Assembly (NCBI GenBank): GCA_019636675.1
Contig: JAHBXC010000004.1
Span: 95,989 to 159,988, forward strand
Length of the DNA stretch: 64,000 bases
Reading direction: 5' to 3'
Source: Phycisphaeraceae bacterium
GTDB lineage: Bacteria > Planctomycetota > Phycisphaerae > Phycisphaerales > UBA1924
A program made the translations under genes and the position numbers. Of the stretch, positions 20,268 through 27,620 are shown piece by piece. Each line of letters starts with the position of its first letter. The stretch's first letter is position 1. Below the pieces are notes generated by a model, which was not told the DNA's origin, ran no database searches, and saw nothing but the letters and a program-made list of their open reading frames with translations.

Positions 20268-20367
20268 CCGCGTCCCGGTCTGGTGGCCGGGATTGAGTGA
20301 TTTCAGACGGACACGCCGGCCTTCCTTCGGCGCTCGACTGCCCCGGTCTGGGGCGAGGTTTCCCGCC

Positions 20368-20568
20368 ATGCAACCTACCCATCGCGTCTCCCCCGGCCGT
20401 CGTGACCGTCGTCGCTCGCACCACGCGATCGACCCTGCGAGCAGCACGCTGTGCCCCCTCTCGGGCATGCCCAAGCTGCACCACCGTGTCTGCAAGGAGT
20501 CGGGCTATGTCCGCCCGGGCCTGAAGATCACCGTGCGCAAGCTGGGCATCGGCGTCGACTCCGAGTAA
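20368..20568 (+). CDS. rpmF: Ribosomal protein bL32 (zinc-free type)
   Basis: 66 residues. The basic N-terminus HRVSPGRRDRRRSHHAID and the C-terminal LCPLSGMPKLHHRVCKESGY are the bL32 signatures. The zinc knuckle is degenerate: each CxxC pair keeps only its first Cys (CPLS, CKES), so this is a C-minus, zinc-independent form. The usual position of rpmF before plsX is kept, as in many bacteria where ribosome and membrane lipid synthesis are co-transcribed. The tail after the knuckle (RPGLKITVRKLGI) is longer than in most homologues. Confidence 0.93.
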   Translation: MQPTHRVSPGRRDRRRSHHAIDPASSTLCPLSGMPKLHHRVCKESGYVRPGLKITVRKLGIGVDSE

Positions 20569-20589
20569 CAACACGATCTGGAGGGTCAG

Positions 20590-21681
20590 ATGCGGATCGC
20601 CATCGATGTGATGGGCGGCGACCATGCGCCCGACGCGATCCTCAAGGGCGCCTTCGCGTCGCTCGAACACCTGACCCCCGACGACCGGATCATCCTCGTC
20701 GGCCCGCGCGACATCATCGAAGACACGATGCGTGAGCATCGCGTCCGCGATGATCGTCTCGAGATCGTCCACGCGCCCGAGGTCATCGGGATGGACGAAT
20801 CGCCGGTGACGGCGGTCAAGTCCAAGCCCCAGTCCTCCATCGTGCTCATGTCGATGCTGGGCTCGCCCGCCAAGGCGGCCAAGCTCGGGCTCACGCCGGC
20901 CGACGCGATCATCTCCGCCGGCAACACCGGCGCGTGCGTCTCCGCCGCCACCATGCACATGCGCCGGCTCCAGGGCGTGCACCGCCCCGGCATCGCCGTC
21001 ACGCTGCCCTCGTTCCACGGCCCGGTCGTGCTGACCGACGGCGGGGCCAACCCCGAGCCGCGCCCGCTGCACCTGGCGCAGTACGGCGTGATGGCCGCCG
21101 CCCTGGCGAAACTCGTCCACGGGATCGAGAACCCGCGCGTCGCGCAGCTGAACATCGGCTCGGAAGAGGCCAAGGGCACGGACATGATCAAGGAAGTCCG
21201 CGGCCTGCTTCGGGTTGCGCCCGGGCTGAACTACATCGGCTATGTCGAGGGTCGCGACCTGCTCGAGGGCGCCGCGGATGTCATCGTCGCCGACGGGTTC
21301 GTGGGCAACACCACGCTGAAACTCACCGAGGGCGTCGCGATGAGCGTGGTGCGCTCGATCTTCCAGACCATCTTCGAGCACGACCCCAATCTGGCGGTCG
21401 CGATCGAGCCGGTGGCCAAGATCCTCGCCAAGCGGATGGATTATCATGAGTTCGGCGGCGCCCCCCTCCTGGGCGTCAACGGCGTCTGCGTGATCTGCCA
21501 CGGCTCCAGCCAGCCCAAGACCATCGCCGCGGCGATCCGCAACACGCGCGAGCAGGTGCTGACGCACCTCAACGACGAGATCGTCCGTCGTCTCGACGAG
21601 TGCAACGCAGCCTGGAGCGCGCTCGCGAAGGACGAGGACCAGAACCCTTCGGTCGCTTCGACCACGCGAGAGCCGGCATGA
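20590..21681 (+). CDS. plsX: Phosphate acyltransferase PlsX
   Basis: 363 residues starting RIAIDVMGGDHAPDAILKGA, the PlsX signature, with SAGNTGACVSAATMHMRR, LTDGGANPEPRPLHLAQYG, and VADGFVGNTTLKLTEGVA further on. The enzyme makes acyl-phosphate from acyl-ACP for phospholipid synthesis. A GGAGGGTCAG ribosome site lies just upstream. It sits 21 nt after rpmF and its stop overlaps the fabH start. The C-terminus has a 20-residue extension (AKDEDQNPSVAS) beyond the usual end. Confidence 0.96.
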   Translation: MRIAIDVMGGDHAPDAILKGAFASLEHLTPDDRIILVGPRDIIEDTMREHRVRDDRLEIVHAPEVIGMDESPVTAVKSKPQSSIVLMSMLGSPAKAAKLGLTPADAIISAGNTGACVSAATMHMRRLQGVHRPGIAVTLPSFHGPVVLTDGGANPEPRPLHLAQYGVMAAALAKLVHGIENPRVAQLNIGSEEAKGTDMIKEVRGLLRVAPGLNYIGYVEGRDLLEGAADVIVADGFVGNTTLKLTEGVAMSVVRSIFQTIFEHDPNLAVAIEPVAKILAKRMDYHEFGGAPLLGVNGVCVICHGSSQPKTIAAAIRNTREQVLTHLNDEIVRRLDECNAAWSALAKDEDQNPSVASTTREPA

Positions 21682-22730
21682 GCAACACCAACGACGGGCA
21701 CACCCGATCCAGCGCACGCGTCGGCCTCCAGCCGGTCGCGAATGTCGGAGTCCGGATCTGCGGCAGCGGGTCGTTCGTGCCCGACAAGGTCCTGAGCAAC
21801 GCCGACTTCGAGCGCATGATGGACACCACCGACGAGTGGATCTTCCAGCGCACCGGCATCCGCGAGCGCCGCATCGCCGACCCGGCCAAGGGCGAGGACA
21901 ACAAGCATTTCTGCACGCAGGCGCTCTCCCGCGCGCTCCGCGACGCGCGCATGGACCCCAAAGAACTCGACTGCATCGTCATCGCGACAGTCACCCCCGA
22001 CATGCTCTGCCCCAGCGCCGCGTGCGAGGTCTCTGCCGCGATCGGCGCCGGGCACGCCGCGGCCTTCGACGTGACCGCCGCCTGCTCGGGGTTCGTGTAC
22101 TCCATCACCATCGCGCACGACATGATCCGCGCCGGCTCGCACCGCACCGTGGGCGTGGTCGGGTGCGACGTGATGACCAGCGTGATGGACTACAGCGACC
22201 GGCGCGTGTCGATCCTCTTTGGCGACGCCGCGGGCGCCGTGGTGCTGCGCGCCACCGACGACACCACGCGCGGGATGATCGCCCAGTGCATGCACGCCGA
22301 CGGCAGCGGGTGGCGAGAGCTCTACCTGCCCCGCTCGGAGCGCAACTTCCCCGAGGGCCACGACGCCTCGCCCGACAAGATCAACCGCCTGCAGATGAAC
22401 GGGCGCGAGGTCTTCAAGTTCGCGGTCCGCACCTTCAGCGAGGTCATCCAGCAGTGCCTCGACAAGGCGGGGCTCACCGCCGACGATGTCGACCACTTCG
22501 TCTGCCACCAGAGCAACGCGCGCATCCTCGAATCGGCGCGCGAACGCTTCGGCCTGCCCGAAGAGAAGCTCTATGTGAACATCGACAAGTTCGGCAACAG
22601 CAGCGCCGGCTCCGTCGGGCTCTGCTTCGATCAGCTCCGCCAGTCCGGACGGATCACCGAAGGCCAGCTCGTCATGTTCGTCGCCTTCGGAGGGGGCCTG
22701 ACCTGGGCCGCGAGTCTGTGGAGGGTGTGA
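21678..22730 (+). CDS. fabH: 3-oxoacyl-ACP synthase III (FabH)
   Basis: 350 residues of the KAS III family, the enzyme that starts fatty-acid synthesis by condensing acetyl-CoA with malonyl-ACP. Catalytic Cys is in DVTAACSGFVYSI, His in VCHQSNARI, Asn in NIDKFGNSSAGSV; TDEWIFQRTGIRERR is the CoA-binding region. ATG overlaps the plsX stop (ATGA). An N-terminal extension of about 25 residues precedes the usual start. A 149-nt gap with a large inverted repeat separates it from fabD. Confidence 0.96.
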   Translation: MSNTNDGHTRSSARVGLQPVANVGVRICGSGSFVPDKVLSNADFERMMDTTDEWIFQRTGIRERRIADPAKGEDNKHFCTQALSRALRDARMDPKELDCIVIATVTPDMLCPSAACEVSAAIGAGHAAAFDVTAACSGFVYSITIAHDMIRAGSHRTVGVVGCDVMTSVMDYSDRRVSILFGDAAGAVVLRATDDTTRGMIAQCMHADGSGWRELYLPRSERNFPEGHDASPDKINRLQMNGREVFKFAVRTFSEVIQQCLDKAGLTADDVDHFVCHQSNARILESARERFGLPEEKLYVNIDKFGNSSAGSVGLCFDQLRQSGRITEGQLVMFVAFGGGLTWAASLWRV

Positions 22731-22731
22731 C

Positions 22732-22849
22732 GGGAAGAAGGGAATAGGGAGCCGGCAGCAGGGAGCAGGAAGACGGCAGCGACTTTCCTCTGACTGGACT
22801 CTCTTCTTCTCTCCCCTGCTCCCCACTCCCTGTTCCCTCTTCCCATCTC
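22732..22849. repeat. GGGAGCAGGG-type intergenic inverted repeat
   Basis: The left arm (22732-22779) is built of degenerate GGGAAGA/GGGAGC/AGGGAGCAGG units and the right arm (22801-22849) reads as its imperfect reverse complement, including CTGCTCCCCACTCCCTG. Together they fold into a long imperfect hairpin between fabH and fabD. The right-arm string recurs at 56279-56300 and a related purine string follows rnr near 49757-49791, so this is a dispersed intergenic element rather than a private terminator. Confidence 0.65.
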
Positions 22850-22864
22850 CCACCGCCTTCCCCC

Positions 22865-22870
22865 TATAGT
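22865..22870 (+). promoter_or_regulatory. Leaderless-type -10 element of fabD
   Basis: TATAGT ends 9 nt before the fabD ATG, with only CGCCCCCAC between and no ribosome site, implying transcription starts at or next to the start codon. Confidence 0.55.
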
Positions 22871-22879
22871 CGCCCCCAC

Positions 22880-23872
22880 ATGACCACCGACCCAGCTTCC
22901 AGCATGATCCTGCTCTGTCCCGGCCAGGGCGCGCAGCGCGTCGGGATGGGCAAGGCCTGGTTCGACGCTTCCCCGGAAGCCGCGCGGACCTTCGCCGCCG
23001 CCGACCAGCACCTCGCGCAGCCCCGCTTCGAGAAATCGATGCAGGGGCGCCTGCTGAGCGAGATCTGTTTCGCCGGCCCCGAGGAGACCGTCAACCGCAC
23101 CGACATCGCCCAGCCGGCGATCTTCGTGTCGTCGGTCGCGTGCTGGCACGCGATGGTTGCTCGCGGCGTCGATCCCTCGCGCGTGGTCGCGACCGCCGGG
23201 CTCTCACTCGGCGAGTACACGGCGCTCCACCTCGCCGGCGCGCTGAGCTTCACCGATGCGCTCACGCTCGTCGCCCTTCGAGGGCGCGCGATGCAGGACG
23301 CCGCCGAAGCGAGCAAGGGGTCGATGGTCGCGCTGATCGGCGCCGACGACGAACAGGCCCAGCGGGTCTGTGACGACACGCTGTCGGCGATGGGCGCCGG
23401 CGAGGTGCTCGTCCCTGCGAACTACAACGCGCCCGGGCAGATCGTCCTCTCGGGCAGCGTCGGCGCGTGCGCGAAGGCGGTCGAGGTCGGGTCGGCGATG
23501 GGGCTGCGCGCGACGGCGCTCACGGTCGCCGGCGCGTTCCACTCGCCCCTGATGCGCCCGGCCGCCGACCGTCTGGCCGCCGCCCTCGAGGAGGTCGAGG
23601 TCCGGACCCCGTCGAAAGTGGTCGTCTCGAACGTGACCGGCGTCCCCCACGGGACGGGCCCCGACCAGGGGCGCGATGTCCCCGGGGCGATCCGCGCGCG
23701 ACTCGTCGAGCAGCTGATGGCGCCCGTGAAGTGGTCCCAGTCGTGCGCGTGGATGATCGCGAACCTGCGAGGCGAACACCACGAGCTCGCCCCCGGTAAA
23801 GTGCTCTCAGGACTGATGAGGCGCATCGACCGCGCCGTGAAGGTGACGACCCATGATGAACCGGGCGAATAA
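22880..23872 (+). CDS. fabD: Malonyl-CoA:ACP transacylase FabD
   Basis: 330 residues. ILLCPGQGAQRVGMGKAW is the FabD N-terminal oxyanion motif; GLSLGEYTALHLAGAL carries the nucleophilic Ser (Leu replaces the usual His of GHSxG); GAFHSPLMRPAADRL holds the catalytic His. It loads malonyl groups on ACP for FabH and FabF. Its end overlaps the next lipoprotein gene by 20 nt. It appears to have its own promoter directly at the start codon in addition to read-through from plsX-fabH. Confidence 0.95.
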   Translation: MTTDPASSMILLCPGQGAQRVGMGKAWFDASPEAARTFAAADQHLAQPRFEKSMQGRLLSEICFAGPEETVNRTDIAQPAIFVSSVACWHAMVARGVDPSRVVATAGLSLGEYTALHLAGALSFTDALTLVALRGRAMQDAAEASKGSMVALIGADDEQAQRVCDDTLSAMGAGEVLVPANYNAPGQIVLSGSVGACAKAVEVGSAMGLRATALTVAGAFHSPLMRPAADRLAAALEEVEVRTPSKVVVSNVTGVPHGTGPDQGRDVPGAIRARLVEQLMAPVKWSQSCAWMIANLRGEHHELAPGKVLSGLMRRIDRAVKVTTHDEPGE

Positions 23873-24401
23873 ATCCATCCCGCGTCTGCTGACGGCGTCG
23901 CTGCTCCTGAGCGGTGTGACGCTTGTCGCGTGCAAGAAGGAAGAGCCGCCGCCGCCCCCTCCCCCGCCGCCCCCCAGGGCGCCGCAGAAGGTGGACGCGC
24001 AGTCGTTCGTGACCGACCCGCGCGTGCAGTTCCCCGAGGCGCACGCCCCGCTCGACGAGTCGATCGCGCGGGCCGCGGCCGATCTGGCCTCGGCGCTGGC
24101 GAGGGGCGACGCGTCGGCGTTCGAGGCGATGCTCGACGCGCCGAGTCGCGCCGTGCTCGCCCAGCAGCGCCAGACCGGCGCGTGGGAGCGCGAAACGCGA
24201 GCCATCGAGGTCGTGCGGATCGTCGGCCTGACCGTCGAGGACTCGGGCGCGACGCTCACGCTGGCCGTGCAGGACCCGCGCGGCGCGTACCTGCTCGCCT
24301 GGAAGGGCGTGCGCAGCGGCGAGACCTGGGTCTTTGGCGGCGCCGAGGCCGAGGACAGACGCGCCGCTCGCGCGTCGGATCTCGACAGCGCCGGGCTCTG
24401 A
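23853..24401 (+). CDS. Lipoprotein of unknown function inside the fab cluster
   Basis: 182 residues. A signal sequence ends in the lipobox LVAC at about residue 27, followed by KKEE and a run of ten prolines, which probably acts as a stalk. The rest (residues ~50-175) is an alpha/beta domain, Ala/Glu-rich, with ALARGDASAFEAMLDAPSRA, reminiscent of the small NTF2-like or DUF4878-type lipoprotein domains but not assignable. It overlaps fabD by 20 nt and precedes fabG by 45 nt, so it is very likely co-transcribed with fatty-acid genes. It is an unusual guest in this cluster. Confidence 0.75.
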   Translation: MMNRANKSIPRLLTASLLLSGVTLVACKKEEPPPPPPPPPPRAPQKVDAQSFVTDPRVQFPEAHAPLDESIARAAADLASALARGDASAFEAMLDAPSRAVLAQQRQTGAWERETRAIEVVRIVGLTVEDSGATLTLAVQDPRGAYLLAWKGVRSGETWVFGGAEAEDRRAARASDLDSAGL

Positions 24402-24446
24402 AACCACCGTCCAGTTCAACGCCAAGCAACCAAGCGGAGATCTCTC

Positions 24447-25220
24447 GTGAGCGCAGCAGCACAGCCCACCACCGGAACCGAGCGTCGAGTCGCGCTTGTC
24501 ACCGGCGCGAGCCGCGGCATCGGCGAAGCCATCGCGTTCCGGCTCGCCATGGACGGGCGACGCGTCATCCTCGCGGCGCGCAGCGAGGGCCCGCTCAAGG
24601 ATGTCGCGTCGAAGATCGAGGAGCACTGCGGCGCCGGCAGCGCGGGCGTGCTGGCGGTCGACGTCGGCGACCCGAAGGCCCTGCAGGAGGGCGTCGAGGG
24701 CGTGATCGAGCGCGAGGGACGGCTCGACATCCTCGTGAACAACGCCGGCATCACGCGCGACGGGCTCGCCCTGCGTATGAGCGACGAGGACTTCATGGAT
24801 GTGCTGCGCGTCAACCTGCTGAGCGCGTTCGTCGCGTCGAGGGCGGCGGCCAGGGCGATGATGCGCGGGAAGTTCGGGCGCATCGTCAGCATCGGCAGCA
24901 CCTCGGGCGTGGTCGGCAACGCCGGGCAGGCGAACTACGCCGCCGCCAAGGCGGGGCTGATCGGGCTGACCAAGTCGCTCGCGCGCGAGCTGGGCGCCAA
25001 GGGCGTGACGGCGAACGTCGTCGCCCCCGGGTTCATCCAGACCGCGATGACCGATGTGCTGCCCGACGCCGTGAAGGGCAAGGTGATGGAGGCGATGGCG
25101 GTCCGCCGGCTCGGGGTCCCCGAGGACATCGCCGCCGCCGTCGCGTACATGACCAGCGACGACGCGGGGTATCTGACGGGTCAGGTGCTCTGCGTCGACG
25201 GCGGGCTGACGATGTGCTGA
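24447..25220 (+). CDS. fabG: 3-oxoacyl-ACP reductase FabG
   Basis: 257-residue short-chain dehydrogenase. TGASRGIGEAIAF is the NADPH-binding glycine motif, NNAGITRDGLALRM is typical of FabG, Ser is in GSTSGVVGNAGQ and the catalytic Tyr-Lys pair in YAAAKAGLIGLTK; the C-terminus YLTGQVLCVDGGLTM is diagnostic. It reduces 3-oxoacyl-ACP in each elongation round. The GTG start follows a GGAG site. Confidence 0.96.
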   Translation: MSAAAQPTTGTERRVALVTGASRGIGEAIAFRLAMDGRRVILAARSEGPLKDVASKIEEHCGAGSAGVLAVDVGDPKALQEGVEGVIEREGRLDILVNNAGITRDGLALRMSDEDFMDVLRVNLLSAFVASRAAARAMMRGKFGRIVSIGSTSGVVGNAGQANYAAAKAGLIGLTKSLARELGAKGVTANVVAPGFIQTAMTDVLPDAVKGKVMEAMAVRRLGVPEDIAAAVAYMTSDDAGYLTGQVLCVDGGLTMC

Positions 25221-25293
25221 GCCCCCGGCGCCCCCCGGTTCGTGAGCCCGGACTCACCGGTCTGGGTCGTCGACGGGTTGTTCGCGAGGGGTG

Positions 25294-25322
25294 TTGGCGA
25301 GTGGTTGAATGAAAACTATACT
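25294..25322 (+). promoter_or_regulatory. Promoter of acpP
   Basis: TTGGCG (25294-25299), a 17-nt spacer and TATACT (25317-25322) form one of the best sigma70-like promoters in the window. It lies in the unusually long 176-nt fabG-acpP gap, in a small AT-rich island, and would give acpP a ~68-nt leader and independent strong expression. Confidence 0.7.
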
Positions 25323-25396
25323 GGGGACTGCCCAACCGGAAAGGGCCGACGGGTCGGCGCCGGTTCGGGATGCATGCCCACGCTGGAGGACTTGCC

Positions 25397-25648
25397 GTGA
25401 CTGAAGCGGATATTGAAGCCAAGGTGATCGACATCGTCGCCGAGCAGATGGGCGTCGAGAAGAGCGAGATCACTCGCGATACGAGCTTTGTGAACGACCT
25501 GAACGCCGACTCGCTCGACACCGTCGAGCTGGTCATGGAGTTCGAGGACGCGTTCGACACCTCGATCCCCGACGAGGAGGCCGAGAAGATCGGCACCGTC
25601 GGCCAGGCGATCTCTTTCATCAAGACCGCGCTGGCGCAGAAGGCCTGA
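25397..25648 (+). CDS. acpP: Acyl carrier protein
   Basis: 83 residues, acidic and helical. [18 protein letters not shown] contains the Asp-Ser-Leu site for the phosphopantetheine arm; IADEQ-like helix I and the [16 protein letters not shown] end match AcpP. The GTG at 25397 is chosen because GGAGGA lies 6 nt upstream; an in-frame ATG at 25370 would add nine residues that homologues lack. Flanked by its own promoter and by a strong downstream hairpin, which fits the need for much more ACP than enzymes. Confidence 0.95.
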   Translation: MTEADIEAKVIDIVAEQMGVEKSEITRDTSFVNDLNADSLDTVELVMEFEDAFDTSIPDEEAEKIGTVGQAISFIKTALAQKA

Positions 25649-25657
25649 GCACGCGTC

Positions 25658-25705
25658 GAGAGGAAGTCGCGACGGGTCGCGCGCGTCCCGTCACGATTTC
25701 CTCTC
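25658..25705 (+). terminator. acpP-fabF intercistronic hairpin
   Basis: A long stem begins 10 nt after the acpP stop: GAGAGGAA at 25658-25665 pairs with 25698-25705 and GACGGG at 25671-25676 with 25687-25692, with only one mismatch and one G-U between them; 10-nt loop. No U-run follows, so it may be a Rho-assisted terminator, attenuator or mRNA-stabilising structure lowering fabF relative to acpP. Confidence 0.6.
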
Positions 25706-25757
25706 AGCGACTCACCCACGACCTGCACCACCGCCCATCGCAGGGGCGATCGAGACC

Positions 25758-27050
25758 ATGTCCCAGCACTCCCGATCCAGTGCGCACCCGCGCCGCGTCG
25801 TCGTGACGGGCATGGGCGCCGTCACCAATCTCGGCCTCGACGCCCCCACCACCTGGGACGCGATGCTCTCGGGTCGCTCGGGCATCTCGCTCATCAAGGG
25901 CGAAGAGTTCGATCGCTGGAGCGACCAGTGGTCCGTCAAGATCGGCGGGCAGATCCACGACTTTGATCCCGCGATGCGCATCGACAAGCGCGAGGCGCGC
26001 CGCCTCGACCGCTTCGCCCAGCTCGGCGTCACCGCCGCGATCGAAGCGGTTTCCCACAGCGGGATCGACTTCTCGAAGGAAGACCCGACGCGCTGCGGCG
26101 CCGTCATCGGCTCTGGCGTCGGAGGCATCTCGACCATCGAGGCAGGCGTCGAGACGCTCCTCGACAAGGGCCCCGACCGGCTCAGCCCCTTCACCGTCAC
26201 GCGCCTCATGATCAACGCCGTCGCGGGCGATGTCTCGATCCGCTTCAACCTCCAGGGCCCAACCAGCGCCCACGCGACCGCCTGCGCCTCGTCGGGCAAC
26301 GCGATCGCCGACGCGATCGGCGTCATCCGTCGCGGCGAGGCCGATGTCATGCTCGCCGGAGGCGCCGAGGGCGCCGTCACCCCCATCTGCCTCGCGGCGT
26401 TCATGACCATGCGCGCCCTCTCGCAGCGCAACGACGACCCCACCCGCGCCTCGCGGCCGTTCGATCGCGAACGCGACGGGTTCGTCCTCTCCGAGGGCGC
26501 GGGCGTCTTCGTCCTCGAAGAGGAAGAGCACGCCAGGAAGCGCGGCGCCACGATCTACGCCGAGCTCGCCGGCTTCGGCATGTCCACCGACGCTTACCAC
26601 ATCACAGCCCCCGACGAGAAGGGGCGCGGCGCGTCGCGCTCCATGACCTGGGCGATGCAGGACGCGGGTCTCAACCCCTCCGAGGTCGACTACATCAACT
26701 CCCACGGCACCAGCACGCCCCTGGGCGACGCCGCCGAGGTCGCCGCCGTCACGACCGTCTTCGGAGACCACGCCCTCGCCAGCAAGGGCGGGAAGCTCCT
26801 GATGTCCAGCACCAAGTCGATGCACGGGCACACCCTGGGCGCGTCGGGCGCCGTCGAGATGCTCGCCTGCATCAACGCCCTCCGCCACGGCGTCGCCCCC
26901 CCCACCATCAACCTCGAGAACCCCAGCGACGGGTTCGACATCGACTTCTGCGCCAACAAGCCGCGCGAACGCAAGCTCCGCGTCGCGCTCAACAACACCT
27001 TCGGCTTCGGCGGGCACAACGTCACCCTCGTGCTCAAGGCGTACGCCTGA
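25758..27050 (+). CDS. fabF: 3-oxoacyl-ACP synthase II (FabF)
   Basis: 430 residues of the KAS II family. VVVTGMGAVTNLGLDAPTTW opens the protein; the catalytic Cys is in TACASSGNAIADA, the two His in NSHGTSTPLGD and STKSMHGHTLGASGAVE. It elongates acyl-ACP with malonyl-ACP. Preceded by a GGGGCGATCGAGACC leader with a weak ribosome site. Last gene of the fatty-acid cluster. Confidence 0.96.
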   Translation: MSQHSRSSAHPRRVVVTGMGAVTNLGLDAPTTWDAMLSGRSGISLIKGEEFDRWSDQWSVKIGGQIHDFDPAMRIDKREARRLDRFAQLGVTAAIEAVSHSGIDFSKEDPTRCGAVIGSGVGGISTIEAGVETLLDKGPDRLSPFTVTRLMINAVAGDVSIRFNLQGPTSAHATACASSGNAIADAIGVIRRGEADVMLAGGAEGAVTPICLAAFMTMRALSQRNDDPTRASRPFDRERDGFVLSEGAGVFVLEEEEHARKRGATIYAELAGFGMSTDAYHITAPDEKGRGASRSMTWAMQDAGLNPSEVDYINSHGTSTPLGDAAEVAAVTTVFGDHALASKGGKLLMSSTKSMHGHTLGASGAVEMLACINALRHGVAPPTINLENPSDGFDIDFCANKPRERKLRVALNNTFGFGGHNVTLVLKAYA

Positions 27051-27059
27051 TCCGCGAGG

Positions 27060-27065
27060 TATCGT
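27060..27065 (+). promoter_or_regulatory. Leaderless-type -10 element before the WHy-domain lipoprotein
   Basis: TATCGT ends 6 nt before the GTG start at 27072; there is no Shine-Dalgarno site in the 21-nt gap after fabF. Confidence 0.4.
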
Positions 27066-27071
27066 GACCCA

Positions 27072-27620
27072 GTGACCCAGCCCCAACGCCCAGCCAGCGC
27101 CCTCCCCCGCCTCACCCCGGCCACCCACCGGGGCCTCGTCGCGATCGCGACGATGGCGCTCGCGTCGCTGTTCGGCTGTTCTTCCAGCGCACCGCCCACG
27201 ATCCGCGTCACCGACGCACGCATCGTCGAACAGACCAGCGAGGGCGTCTCGATGGTCTTCGTCCTCGAAGGCACGAACACAAACACCGAAGAGATCCCGC
27301 TCCAGCGAGTCCTCTACTCGCTCGTCATCGACGGGCAGCGCGTCTTTCGCGGCGAGCGCATGGCCGAAGCGACGCTCAGGCGGCGCGGCTCCCAGACATT
27401 CTTCCTGCCCGTTTCCGCGAGGTGGGAGGACCTCCCCGGCCCGGCGCGCGCCGAGGGCGACGAGCGGGTCATCGGCTACGAACTCCGCGGCTCGCTCCAG
27501 TACATCGCGCCGGGCGCGCTCGCCGAGGTGTTCTTCGACACGGGCATGCGCAGGCCGACGCTCCACTTCTCCATCCCCGGCGAGCTCGTCGTCACCGACG
27601 AGGGCGTGACGACCCGCTGA
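27072..27620 (+). CDS. Lipoprotein with LEA14/WHy-like beta-sandwich
   Basis: 182 residues. A long signal sequence ends in lipobox LFGC (about residue 36). The mature part has the pattern IRVTDARIVEQTSEGVSMVF, VLEGTNTNTEEIPLQRVLYSL, DGQRVFRG and TLRRRGSQTFFLPV, which resembles LEA type-2/WHy domains (Asn-rich turn then alternating strands). Such domains are lipoprotein partners of membrane proteins or desiccation-type proteins; function here unknown. The 3' end overlaps comEC on the other strand by 29 nt. Confidence 0.7.
   Translation: MTQPQRPASALPRLTPATHRGLVAIATMALASLFGCSSSAPPTIRVTDARIVEQTSEGVSMVFVLEGTNTNTEEIPLQRVLYSLVIDGQRVFRGERMAEATLRRRGSQTFFLPVSARWEDLPGPARAEGDERVIGYELRGSLQYIAPGALAEVFFDTGMRRPTLHFSIPGELVVTDEGVTTR

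Noticed and set aside
25370..25397. ATG at 25370 as start of acpP
   Set aside because: It adds nine residues not expected in ACP, and the GTG at 25397 has a GGAGGA site at proper distance.
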